DNA from: Paraburkholderia silvatlantica
GTDB taxonomy: Bacteria; Pseudomonadota; Gammaproteobacteria; Burkholderiales; Burkholderiaceae
NCBI RefSeq assembly: GCF_003096715.1
Contig: NZ_QEOL01000004.1
Location: 1 to 64,000, forward strand
Length of the DNA stretch: 64,000 nucleotides
Direction: 5' to 3'
Translations under genes and position numbers: made by a program
Part shown: in pieces, positions 29,312 to 37,480 of the stretch
How positions within the stretch are numbered: position 1 is the stretch's first letter
How the letters are laid out: each line of letters opens with the position of its first letter
The notes under the pieces: model-generated
What the model saw: only the letters and a program-made list of their open reading frames with translations
Database searches by the model: none
Told to the model about the DNA's origin: nothing

Positions 29312-29719
29312 TTACAGCGTGAAATCCTGCGAGGCTTCCGGCTGAAACAGGATGCGCTCGATCTTCAGGGTCTCGACCGCGCCGCCGGGCGTCGTGAAGC
29401 GCACGGCGCTGCCGCGCTTCGCGCCGAGGAGCGCGAGACCCGCGGGCGAGAAGACGTTCAGGCGCCCGGCGTCGACGTTCGCGTCGTGCGGATAGACGAC
29501 GGTGTACGTGAGGGCTTCGCCATTGCGCTCGTCCACGAGTGTGACCTGCGAGTTCATCGTCACGACGTTGGCGGCCATCTCGCGCGGCTCCACGATCACC
29601 GCGTGGTCGAGCAGTGCGTCGAGCATGGCCTGTCGCTCGGGCGCGGCGCCGGGTTCGGCGGCGCATTTTTCGAGGCGGGCAACATCGAGTTCGGTGAAGT
29701 AACGGATTTTCTTCGACAT
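29312..29719 (-). CDS. rnk: Rnk-like GreA/GreB-family regulator
   Basis: This 135-residue protein has a short N-terminal helical part (TELDVARLEKCAAE) and a C-terminal GreA/GreB FKBP-like domain (NSQVTLVDERNGEALTYTVV, VFSPAGLALLGAKRGSAV). Rnk binds RNA polymerase in the secondary channel region and was first named as a regulator of nucleoside diphosphate kinase. GGAG lies 7 bases before the ATG. It appears to be a single-gene unit upstream of thiC on the same strand, separated by the nested inverted repeat. Confidence 0.87.
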   Translation of the reverse strand: MSKKIRYFTELDVARLEKCAAEPGAAPERQAMLDALLDHAVIVEPREMAANVVTMNSQVTLVDERNGEALTYTVVYPHDANVDAGRLNVFSPAGLALLGAKRGSAVRFTTPGGAVETLKIERILFQPEASQDFTL

Positions 29720-30404
29720 GGCGGTTCTCCTTGCAATCCACAAAAGATTCGAGGTAACGGCGAGGGCTGGCGGGCGAAATCGCGCAATGAGGCGCGGGCC
29801 GCAGCGGCGCGCAACGGGTCGGCCCGGAGCCCGACCGAACGGCTCCGCTGGGATTGGGGGATGCCGGTTCAGTGCGGGCGCCGGGCGGCGCAAAGCGGGG
29901 CGCAGAGGGGAGGCAGGGTGCGCGCTCGGGTGTCGAGAGGCCACGGCGCCGTTCGCTCGCGCTCTGCCCGCGCGTGCGCCGACGCGCCGCGCAAATGGCG
30001 CGGCGGCAAGGCGAATACGGGACGCGAAACGAGCGAAAGCATGGCGAGCGGCGGGTATGAAATCCAGTTAATGAAAGCTAAACGAAAGGCTGTGTCATGC
30101 TAGCACGAACTCACCAGCACCACGCGACGCGGCCACAGCCCGTCGATTGGGTGCGCGATCGGCCGTGCTGGCTTGCGTCCCTCACACTGTGACGCGCGCG
30201 CAACGACTCGCCGCGCATAAAGCATCCTGAAAGCATCCGCAACGGCCGGCGTTGTTGCATAATGCGGTTCGCCCGTCCCGGGTGTCCTTCGTACTCCGTC
30301 TTTTTCGCGTTCTTGCGCATCTGCACCATGCCGTCGAGCTTCATCCGTCCCGCCGTTCTGCCGCCGGGGCGCCCGCGGTCCCGCCTTTCATACGCCGCGG
30401 CGAA
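29720..30404. other. Gene-free stretch between rnk and a DMT exporter
   Basis: This is 685 bases between divergent genes. Open frames exist on both strands but are Arg/Ala-rich without recognisable domains. No RNA gene or repeat was seen. It must contain the promoters of both flanking genes. Confidence 0.4.
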
Positions 30405-31388
30405 ATGACGATGCCACCTCGTTTGTCTTCCCGCGTGAGCACTCAATCTTTTTTCACGGGGGCCCAGCAGGCCGCAGCCGCGCTATGGCGTTTCGCGCGC
30501 GCCGTTCGGCTGCCGCAATCGCGCACCGGGCGCGTCGCGCTCTCACTCGCCGTCGTCTACTTCGTCTGGGGCTCGACGTATCTCGGCGTGAAGGTCGCGC
30601 TCGATTCGTTCCCGCCGCTCCTGCTGTCAGGCTTGCGCAACCTGCTCGCCGGGATCGGCCTGTTCGTCTTCGCCATGCGCCGGCGGCCCGTCATGCCTAC
30701 GCTCCTCGAAGTGCGCAACGCGGGCGTGGTGGGCACGCTGCTCGTGGGCATGTCGAGCGGCATGCTCGCCTACGGCATGCGTACCGTGGGCACCGGCAAG
30801 GCGGCCGTGATGGTCGCCACAGTGCCGCTGTTCGCGACCGTGATCTCGGCGCTCAGCGGGCGGCGCGTAGCGAGGGCCGAATGGGCCGCGGTCGCGCTCG
30901 GCCTCGTCGGCATCGCCATCCTGAGCCATGGCGGGGCCGCGTCCGGCTCGGCGGGCGGCAGCCTCGCGATTCTGTGCGGCGCGCTCTTCTGGGCCATCGG
31001 CGCGCACCTGGCGGGCAAGCTCGCGTTGCCGACCGATCTCTTCATCGCGACGGCACTGCAGATCGGCCTCGGCGGCGCCATCTCGACTGCGCTCGCATGG
31101 ATCAGCGGCGAACGCATGGGCGAACTGCATTTCCTGCCGCTTCTCGCCTTCCTCTACCTGCTTTTCATCGGCACGATGGCGGCCTATGTCGCGTATGGCT
31201 ACCTGATCCGCCATACGAGCCCGCTTCTTGCGAGCAGCTGCATGTACGTGAATCCCGTTGTTGCCGTCGCGCTCGGCGCGCTGCTGCTCGGCGAGCCGGT
31301 CACGAGCGCAACCGTTGTCGCGACCGTGCTGATTCTCGGCAGCGTGGGTTTGTCGTTCCTGTTCGACGACCGACGCCGCACTTCCTGA
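30405..31388 (+). CDS. EamA-family exporter (YedA-like)
   Basis: This 327-residue protein has a cytoplasmic N-terminal extension of about 45 residues and then two EamA repeats with about ten helices. VYFVWGSTYLGVKVALDSFP begins the first, and the second ends CMYVNPVVAVALGALLLGEP. The WGSTYLGVK...FPP pattern is that of the YedA/YdcZ branch of DMT exporters. Start at 30405 (MTMPPRL) or 30411 is plausible. Export of amino acids or toxic metabolites is inferred only from the family. A perfect hairpin follows the stop. Confidence 0.87.
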   Translation: MTMPPRLSSRVSTQSFFTGAQQAAAALWRFARAVRLPQSRTGRVALSLAVVYFVWGSTYLGVKVALDSFPPLLLSGLRNLLAGIGLFVFAMRRRPVMPTLLEVRNAGVVGTLLVGMSSGMLAYGMRTVGTGKAAVMVATVPLFATVISALSGRRVARAEWAAVALGLVGIAILSHGGAASGSAGGSLAILCGALFWAIGAHLAGKLALPTDLFIATALQIGLGGAISTALAWISGERMGELHFLPLLAFLYLLFIGTMAAYVAYGYLIRHTSPLLASSCMYVNPVVAVALGALLLGEPVTSATVVATVLILGSVGLSFLFDDRRRTS

Positions 31389-31415
31389 GCGCATCCTGAC
31401 TTCGCGAAGCACCTC

Positions 31416-31449
31416 GCATCATCGCGCCGCGTTGCGGGCGCGATGATGC
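31416..31449. terminator. Hairpin after the EamA gene, terminator-like
   Basis: GCATCATCGCGCC (31416-31428) and GGCGCGATGATGC (31437-31449) form a perfect 13-bp stem with an 8-base loop, 28 bases after the stop. There is no T-run, so it may stabilise the transcript end or act with Rho. Confidence 0.55.
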
Positions 31450-31570
31450 GCATGTGACGTGCGCAACGGCCGCCACTTCATCGTTCACCGGGTGATCGAT
31501 GCCGGCAGCCGCTTGCGCGCTATGCGTACGCGCTAGCCGTCATCCCGGTGCCTTTACCGTTTGCCGGATA

Positions 31571-31708
31571 CTATTTCGCCTTTTCCGCGGAGTTCGTGAG
31601 GGCGTGGCCGCCTGCGGAAACGTCCTCGCCGGCACCCGCCATCGTATTGCACGCCGAGAGCGCTGCCAGCGAAGCGGTAACGAGAAAGAGGGCAATCAGG
31701 CGTTTCAT
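31571..31708 (-). CDS. Entericidin A/B family lipoprotein
   Basis: This 45-residue product begins MKRLIALFLVTASLAAL and has the lipobox LSAC (Cys20) followed by NTMAGAGEDV and GGHALTNSAEK. This is the entericidin signature (C-N-T-x-x-G-x-G-x-D...GG). Entericidins are small membrane lipoproteins linked to stress and stationary-phase lysis in enteric bacteria. GGAGG lies 8 bases before the ATG. It is divergent from the ferritin-like gene with about 180 bases between starts. The antidote/toxin split of the E. coli ecnAB pair is not seen because there is only one copy. Confidence 0.85.
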   Translation of the reverse strand: MKRLIALFLVTASLAALSACNTMAGAGEDVSAGGHALTNSAEKAK

Positions 31709-31889
31709 GAGGAAGTCCTCCACGGTGTCAAAGGAGACGACTCTTCAGCATCTCGCGTGCCCGGTCATTTGTGCCGCCATGCGCCGGCGTGTGCGCCTGC
31801 GCCGGGTCCGCTGCTTGCGCCAGCTCGGACGCTGGCGCGACATCGCGCAGCACATCCGCCCTAAAGGAGCATGTTCGAAGGAGAGCCAG

Positions 31890-32432
31890 ATGTCGAAAAC
31901 ACACGCTTTGTTTGAGTTCGATCTCAAGCGCGTGCGCGATGAGGCGCGCCGCAATCTCGACCAGGGTCCGGTCACGCCGGACTACCCCGCGCATCGCCAG
32001 ACCGTGCTCAAGCTGCTCAACGATTCCCTCGCCACGGAGCTCGTGTGCGTGCTGCGCTACAAGCGGCACCATTTCATGGCGAAGGGCATCGAGTCCGAGT
32101 CGGTGGCGGCCGAGTTTCTCCAGCACGCGACCGAGGAACAGCAGCACGCCGACATGCTGGCGGCCCGCATCGTGCAGCTGGGCGGCGAGCCCGACTTCTC
32201 GCCGGCAACGCTGGTGGAGCGCTCGCACTCGGAATACAAGGAGGGGGCGGACCTGAAGGACATGATCCGCGAGAATCTGATCGCCGAGCGCATCGCGATC
32301 GAAAGCTATCGCGCGATCATCAATTATCTCGGCCACGACGACACGACCACGCGGCGCATCTTCGAGCAGATCCTCGCGACGGAGGAGGAGCACGCCGACG
32401 ACATGACGGACTTGCTCTATGCGCGCAAATAG
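31890..32432 (+). CDS. Ferritin-like (bacterioferritin/Dps superfamily) protein
   Basis: This 180-residue four-helix protein has a full di-iron ligand pattern: E in SLATELVCVLRY, ExxH in HATEEQQHADM, E in NLIAERIAIES, and ExxH in ILATEEEHADDM. This arrangement is that of bacterioferritin-type ferroxidase centres. A Met on helix B that could bind haem is not clear, so haem binding is uncertain. AAGGAG precedes the ATG. The likely role is iron storage or oxidative-stress protection. Confidence 0.85.
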   Translation: MSKTHALFEFDLKRVRDEARRNLDQGPVTPDYPAHRQTVLKLLNDSLATELVCVLRYKRHHFMAKGIESESVAAEFLQHATEEQQHADMLAARIVQLGGEPDFSPATLVERSHSEYKEGADLKDMIRENLIAERIAIESYRAIINYLGHDDTTTRRIFEQILATEEEHADDMTDLLYARK

Positions 32433-32448
32433 CGCTTGCCGCCAGCGC

Positions 32449-33663
32449 TCAGGATGAAGTCTGTGCGCCCGCGCCCATGCGCGGGCGCGTTGCATGGTGA
32501 ATCCAGCCGGCGAGCGCCGTGAACGCGATGCCCGCCGCGCACACGCCGATCCAGCCGAATGCGTGCCAGGCGGTCACGCCCACGGCAGAACCGGTTGCGC
32601 CGCCAATGAAGTAGCAGACCATGTACACCGTATTCACGCGGCTGCGCGCCTCGGGGCGCAGCGCGTAGATGCGCGACTGATTCGAGATCTGCGCGGCCTG
32701 CACGCCCACGTCGAGCACGATCACGCCGATCACGAGGCCGATCAGGCTCTTGCCCGAAAACGCGAAGATGACGAACGCGAGCGCCAGCAGCACAATCGAC
32801 ATCGTGATGACCGCGCGCGGCCCGCGCTTGTCGGCGGAGCGCCCCGCCATCGGTGCGGCCAGCGCGCCCGCCGCGCCGACGATGCCGAACAGGCCCGCCG
32901 CCTGCGGCCCGAAATGGAACGGCTCGCCCGCGAGTAGCAGCGTGAGCGCGGGCCAGAAGAGGCTGAACGTGGCGAAGAGGCAAGCGCCCGTCGCCGACGC
33001 TTCCCGCAGTCCGGGCAGCTCCAGCACGAGATGCCACATCGAGGCGAGCAGCTCGCCGTAGCCGAGCTTCGAGGTCGGCTGGCTCTTCGGCAGCTTCTTG
33101 ACGATGACGAGCGCGAGCACGAGCAGCGCGACGATCGACGCCCCGAATACCGCGCGCCAGCCGAAGTACTGACCGACGAATCCGGCTGCCGTGCGCGCGA
33201 GCAGGATGCCGAGCAAGAGGCCGCTCATGACCGTGCCCACGGCGTGGCCGCGCGCCTCGGGCGGCGCGAGTTCCGCGGAAAACGGCACGGCCTGCTGCGC
33301 GATGGTGGCGAGGATGCCGATCGCGAGGCTCGCGCCGACCAGCACGGCAAGCGATGGGGCGGTGGCCGCGACGAGCAGCGCGACGCACAGGCCGGCGGTT
33401 TGCAGCAGGATGATGCGGCGGCGGTCGTAGCGGTCGCCGAGCGGCGCGAGCAGCAGCATGCCCGCTGCGTAGCCGAGCTGGGTGCCGGCCGGCACGGCGC
33501 CGATCCACGCGGCGCCCGCCGGGAAACTCTGGCGGAAATCGTCGAGCAGCGGCTGGTTGAAATAGATATTCGCGACCGTGACGCCCGCGATAGTCGCGAG
33601 CAGGAGCAACAGGCCGCGCAGCGACCGGCTTGCGCCAGCGGTTGCGGAATCAGGTGTGGACAT
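32449..33663 (-). CDS. MFS transporter (YnfM/YgaY-like)
   Basis: This 404-residue protein has twelve predicted helices. The loop 2-3 signature is LLLAPLGDRYDRRRIILLQ, and the N-terminal motif TVANIYFNQPLLDDFR is typical of a broad group of Burkholderia MFS exporters. The second half has GLFGIVGAAGALAAPMAGRS. Such proteins are annotated as arabinose or multidrug efflux permeases, but no substrate can be assigned. It converges with the ferritin-like gene, with 16 bases between stops. Confidence 0.87.
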   Translation of the reverse strand: MSTPDSATAGASRSLRGLLLLLATIAGVTVANIYFNQPLLDDFRQSFPAGAAWIGAVPAGTQLGYAAGMLLLAPLGDRYDRRRIILLQTAGLCVALLVAATAPSLAVLVGASLAIGILATIAQQAVPFSAELAPPEARGHAVGTVMSGLLLGILLARTAAGFVGQYFGWRAVFGASIVALLVLALVIVKKLPKSQPTSKLGYGELLASMWHLVLELPGLREASATGACLFATFSLFWPALTLLLAGEPFHFGPQAAGLFGIVGAAGALAAPMAGRSADKRGPRAVITMSIVLLALAFVIFAFSGKSLIGLVIGVIVLDVGVQAAQISNQSRIYALRPEARSRVNTVYMVCYFIGGATGSAVGVTAWHAFGWIGVCAAGIAFTALAGWIHHATRPRMGAGAQTSS

Positions 33664-33776
33664 GTGCGAGTGTGGGCGGCGCCCGGCGATACGGAAGGCA
33701 GGCTTCGAGCGTGCCGATCATACCGGAGCGCGCGTAATCGCGCTGGCGGCGCTGAAGCGCGCCGCCGGTCGCGCAC

Positions 33777-34604
33777 TCAGGCAATCAGCTCGCCCGAGGG
33801 CTCGTAGAACGGATACGGGCCGTCGAATGTGTCCACGTAGCCGTGATGCGTGACGATCCCGCCCTGCGCATCGTAGCGATGCAGCGCGAAGGCGGGCGGC
33901 TCGAGCGTGAAGGTGGAGGGCGCACCGGGCGCGAGGTCGAGCGTGACCTGGTGGGCCGGCGCAGGCACCGCCGAGGCGATCGTGCCGCCGAAGCGCACGA
34001 ACATGGGCCGGTGCACGTGACCGCACAGCACGCGCTCGACGTTGGGATGCCGCGCCACGAGCGCTTCGAGCGCCTGCGCGGCGCTGTCGTCGAGCCGGAT
34101 CGCATCCATATGGCCGATCCCGCAATCGAATGGCGGATGATGGAGCGCGACGATCACGGGCTTGCCGCGCGCCGCGTCGAGCTGCTGCGCGAGCCACGCG
34201 AGGCGCGCGGCGCAGAGTGTGCCCGCGCTTTGCCCCGGCTGCATGGAGTCGAGCGCGATCACGCGCAGCGGGCCGAGGTCCGCCGCGTACTGGATGAACG
34301 CGCCGCCTTCGCGCAGTTCGGGCCGATCGGCAAATACTTCGCGCAGCGGCTCGCGTGCGTCGTGGTTGCCGATCAGGAGCCAGTACGGAATCTCGAGCGT
34401 GTCGAGCAGCGTCTTCAGGTGCCGGTATTCCTCGACCGAGCCCTGGTCGACGAGATCGCCGGTCATGAGGACCGCGTCGGGGCGCGGCGTGAGCGCGTTC
34501 AGGCGCGCGATGGTGCGTGCGAGGCTCGCGGCCGTGTCGACGCGGCGATAGGCGAGCGCGCCCGGTGGCTTGATGTGCAGGTCGCTGATCTGTGCGAGCA
34601 GCAT
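33777..34604 (-). CDS. GpdQ-like metallophosphodiesterase
   Basis: This 275-residue calcineurin-like phosphoesterase has all binuclear-metal motifs in order: SDLH, GDLVDQG, GNHD, HHPP and GHVHRP. The opening MLLAQISDLHIKP and the segment LDSMQPGQSAGTLCAARLAWL resemble Klebsiella glycerophosphodiesterase GpdQ. CpdA-type cAMP phosphodiesterase is an alternative. ATG 34604 has GAGG at good spacing; one 12 bases upstream is less well placed. It is the last gene of the LacI-ABC transporter unit, 21 bases after the ATPase, which suggests it cleaves the imported compound or a related diester. Confidence 0.87.
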   Translation of the reverse strand: MLLAQISDLHIKPPGALAYRRVDTAASLARTIARLNALTPRPDAVLMTGDLVDQGSVEEYRHLKTLLDTLEIPYWLLIGNHDAREPLREVFADRPELREGGAFIQYAADLGPLRVIALDSMQPGQSAGTLCAARLAWLAQQLDAARGKPVIVALHHPPFDCGIGHMDAIRLDDSAAQALEALVARHPNVERVLCGHVHRPMFVRFGGTIASAVPAPAHQVTLDLAPGAPSTFTLEPPAFALHRYDAQGGIVTHHGYVDTFDGPYPFYEPSGELIA

Positions 34605-34625
34605 GGTAGTCCTCATTGGTAAGAA

Positions 34626-35666
34626 TTACGCGAGCGCAATGAGCGCTTCAGGGGCGATCGAAATGCCGACCGGCGTGCCGCGCGCCAGCTCGACGCGGCC
34701 CGCCACGTCGACGAGCAGGGCATCGGGCGCCGCGCCGCCGATCGTGAGCCGCGTGCGCTCGCCGAGAAAGGTCGCCTGCTCGATCACGCCGCGCAGTTGC
34801 GCGCCGACAGGGTCGGCGAGCGCGGCGTCTTCGGGCCGGAAATACAGTTCGGCGGCGCCGCTGGTCTGGGACGCGCTGGCCGGCACGGCGCCGCCGCTCG
34901 TGCGCAGCATCCCCCCGTGCCATTCTCCGGCGATCCGGTTGAGCGTGCCGACGAACTGCGCGACCGCACGGCTCGCCGGCTGGAAATAGATCTCGCGCGG
35001 CGTGCCGATCTGCTCGATGCGGCCCGCGCTCATCACGACGATGCGGTCGCCCAGCTCCATCGCCTCGGCCTGATCGTGCGTGACGTAGACCGTCGTCACG
35101 CCCAGCTCGCGCAACAGCGTGCTCATCTCGCTGCGCAAGGTGTCGCGCAGGCGCGCATCGAGCGCGGTGAGCGGCTCGTCCAGCAGCAGTACGCGCGGGC
35201 GCGGCGCGAGCGCGCGTGCGAGCGCCACGCGCTGGCGCTGGCCGCCCGAAAGCTGGCTGATGGGCTTGGCCGCGTGCGCTTCGAGACGCATCATCGCGAG
35301 CAGTTCGTCGACGCGTGCGCGCGCGTCGGCGGCGGGAACGCGCTGGATCTTCAGGCCATAGCCGATGTTGCCGCGCACGTCGAGGTTCGGAAAGAGCGCG
35401 TAGTTCTGGAACACCATGCCGACCTTGCGCCGCTCGATGGGCAGCGCGGTCACATCCTCGTCGCCGAAGGCCACGCGGCCCCCGGCGTCGGGCGTTTCCA
35501 GACCCGCGATCATGCGCAGCGTGGTGGTCTTGCCGCAGCCCGATGGGCCGAGCAGCACGAGCGTCTCGCCCGCGCCGATCGCGAGGTCGAGCGGTTCGAG
35601 CACGCGCGTGCCGCGAAACGTCTTCGCACAGCGCGTGAGCGTAATCGGGATCGGTTCGAGTTTCAT
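34626..35666 (-). CDS. ABC transporter ATPase (phosphonate/polyamine/iron type)
   Basis: This 346-residue ATPase has Walker A LLGPSGCGKTTTLRMI, Q-loop VFQNYALFPNLDVRGNI, signature QLSGGQRQRVALARAL, Walker B LLLDEPLTALD and the H-loop VTHDQAEAM, followed by a C-terminal TOBE domain (about 270-346). This is the PotA/PhnT/FbpC layout. Its start overlaps the upstream permease stop by 4 bases (35663-35666). With two permeases and a binding protein it makes a complete importer. Confidence 0.92.
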   Translation of the reverse strand: MKLEPIPITLTRCAKTFRGTRVLEPLDLAIGAGETLVLLGPSGCGKTTTLRMIAGLETPDAGGRVAFGDEDVTALPIERRKVGMVFQNYALFPNLDVRGNIGYGLKIQRVPAADARARVDELLAMMRLEAHAAKPISQLSGGQRQRVALARALAPRPRVLLLDEPLTALDARLRDTLRSEMSTLLRELGVTTVYVTHDQAEAMELGDRIVVMSAGRIEQIGTPREIYFQPASRAVAQFVGTLNRIAGEWHGGMLRTSGGAVPASASQTSGAAELYFRPEDAALADPVGAQLRGVIEQATFLGERTRLTIGGAAPDALLVDVAGRVELARGTPVGISIAPEALIALA

Positions 35667-36607
35667 GCGGAATCCTTGTTGTTCTTTTGCTGGCCTGCGA
35701 GCCGCTGCTTGCCAGACGGCTTTCCTGAGGAGCCGGGTACGTCCACGCCGAGCCATTGCATCGCCACGAGCAGCGGCATCGTCATGAGGAAGAAGAGGAT
35801 CGTGTAGGCGCTGCCCACTTCGATGCGCAGCGACGCATAGGTGTCCGCAAGGCCGACCGGCAGCGTTTTGGTGTCGGGCGTGTGCAGCATCCACGTGAGG
35901 TTGAACTCGCCGATCGAAAGCGTGAGCACGGCGAGCGCGCCCGCCACGATGCCGGGCCGCGCATTGGGCAGCACGATGGTCGTGAAACGCTGCCAGAAGC
36001 TCGCGCCGAGGCTCGCCGCGCCTTCTTCGAGCGTGCGCAGGTCCGCCGACGCGCATACGGCCGCCACGGGCCGCACCATGAACGGCAACGTGAACACCAC
36101 ATGGCCGACCACGATGAACGCCGCGCTCATGCGAAAGGCGCTGAAGCCGCCGTACACCACGAGCAGGGCGAGCGCCGAAGCGAGGCCGGGCAGGGCCACG
36201 GGCAGTACGAGCAATTCCTCGATCAGGCGCGAGAGGCGCGTGCGGCTGCGCGCGAGCGCGTAGCCCGCGGGCACGCCGGTCACGAGCGTGAGGAAGAGCG
36301 TGGCGGCTGCCACTTCGAGCGAGAGGAAGACGCTCGCGTGATACTGCGTCCAGACCTGGTCGAGCCAGCGCAGCGTGAGGCCGCTCGCGACGCCGCGAAA
36401 ATAGTTGACGGTCAGGCCCGCGAGGATCGACATCACCACGGGCACGATGAGAAACGCGCAGGTAGCGAGCGTGACGAGCCATTGCGCGCACGCAACGCAC
36501 GCGCGCGCCGAGGGCAGCGCGAGGCGCCCCCGCGCGGCGGGCGGCTGGCCGGGCGCTTCGTGGATGTCTTGCGCAGCCGTTGCGGCGGGATTGACGACCG
36601 GATTCAT
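35663..36607 (-). CDS. ABC transporter permease (second)
   Basis: The 314-residue inner-membrane protein has a cytoplasmic N-terminus of about 45 residues and six helices. The EAA loop is EEGAASLGASFWQRFTTIVL followed by PNARPGIVAG, the contact site for the ATPase. ATG 36607 was chosen because GAGG lies 8 bases upstream. It resembles the PhnV/PotC-type permease of 2-aminoethylphosphonate transporters. It overlaps the ATPase gene by 4 bases. Confidence 0.9.
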   Translation of the reverse strand: MNPVVNPAATAAQDIHEAPGQPPAARGRLALPSARACVACAQWLVTLATCAFLIVPVVMSILAGLTVNYFRGVASGLTLRWLDQVWTQYHASVFLSLEVAAATLFLTLVTGVPAGYALARSRTRLSRLIEELLVLPVALPGLASALALLVVYGGFSAFRMSAAFIVVGHVVFTLPFMVRPVAAVCASADLRTLEEGAASLGASFWQRFTTIVLPNARPGIVAGALAVLTLSIGEFNLTWMLHTPDTKTLPVGLADTYASLRIEVGSAYTILFFLMTMPLLVAMQWLGVDVPGSSGKPSGKQRLAGQQKNNKDSA

Positions 36608-36635
36608 TCTGGAGTCCTCGAAAGCCACAGACTGC

Positions 36636-37460
36636 TCATGCGGTGGCCGCGACGGCCGCGCCCGTCACGCTGCGCGCGAGCGTGAGCACCGCCCAGGTCA
36701 CGAAGCCGAGCACGATCGACAGGCCCGCTGCCGTGACCATGTTCGCGTTGAGCGTGAACTCGGTATAGATCGTCATCGGCAGGACGTCGATGTCGGTGGC
36801 GAGCGTGAACGCCGTGCCGAATGCGCCCATCGCGGTCGCGAAGCAGATTGCCCCTGCGGCGACGAGGCCGGGCGCGAGCGCGGGCAGGATCACGTCGCAC
36901 AGCACGCGCCACGACGACGCGCCAAGCGACCGCGCGGCCTCTTCGAGCGAGCCGTCGAGCTGGCTTGCGCAGGCCATCACGGTCACGATCACGCGCGGAA
37001 TCGAAAAGTACAGATAGCCCGCGAAGAGTCCCGCCATCGAGTACGCGAACACCCAGCGCTCGCCGGTGAGCCGCAGCGACAGCGCGCCGATGAGCCCCTG
37101 TCGTCCGGCGAGCATGATCACCATGAAGCCGACCACCACGCCGGGAAACGCCAGCGGAAACGTGAGCAGCGCGACGAGCGCCCGGCGCCCGGCGAACGTG
37201 CGCCGCGCGAGCAGAAGGCCGCAGATCGTGGAGATCACGAGCGTCGCCGCGGTCACGGCGGCCGAGAGCGCGATGGTCGCGCCAAGGCTCCTCATGTAGC
37301 GGCCATTCGTCAGCAGTGCGCGATACGTCTCGATGAAATGCCCGTCGGCGCTCACCTGCACGAGCGCGATCATCGGCAACAGCCAGAAGGCGAGGAACAC
37401 CGCGAGCGCGGGCGCGATGAGCGCCAGACGCCAGCGCAGCGGAAAAGTGAGGTCATGCAT
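36636..37460 (-). CDS. ABC transporter permease (first)
   Basis: The 274-residue protein has six helices and the EAA loop EEAARSLGASSWRVLCDVIL then PALAPGLVAAG. It resembles PhnU/PotB-type permeases. It begins 20 bases after the binding-protein stop and is followed 28 bases later by the second permease, consistent with one operon. Confidence 0.9.
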   Translation of the reverse strand: MHDLTFPLRWRLALIAPALAVFLAFWLLPMIALVQVSADGHFIETYRALLTNGRYMRSLGATIALSAAVTAATLVISTICGLLLARRTFAGRRALVALLTFPLAFPGVVVGFMVIMLAGRQGLIGALSLRLTGERWVFAYSMAGLFAGYLYFSIPRVIVTVMACASQLDGSLEEAARSLGASSWRVLCDVILPALAPGLVAAGAICFATAMGAFGTAFTLATDIDVLPMTIYTEFTLNANMVTAAGLSIVLGFVTWAVLTLARSVTGAAVAATA

Positions 37461-37480
37461 GGCAGTGATCGGCTGGGGTA

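Noticed and set aside
35667..36500. N-terminal extension of the ABC ATPase
   Set aside because: It is an out-of-frame reading of the permease gene; the ATPase starts with the usual short N-terminus at 35666.
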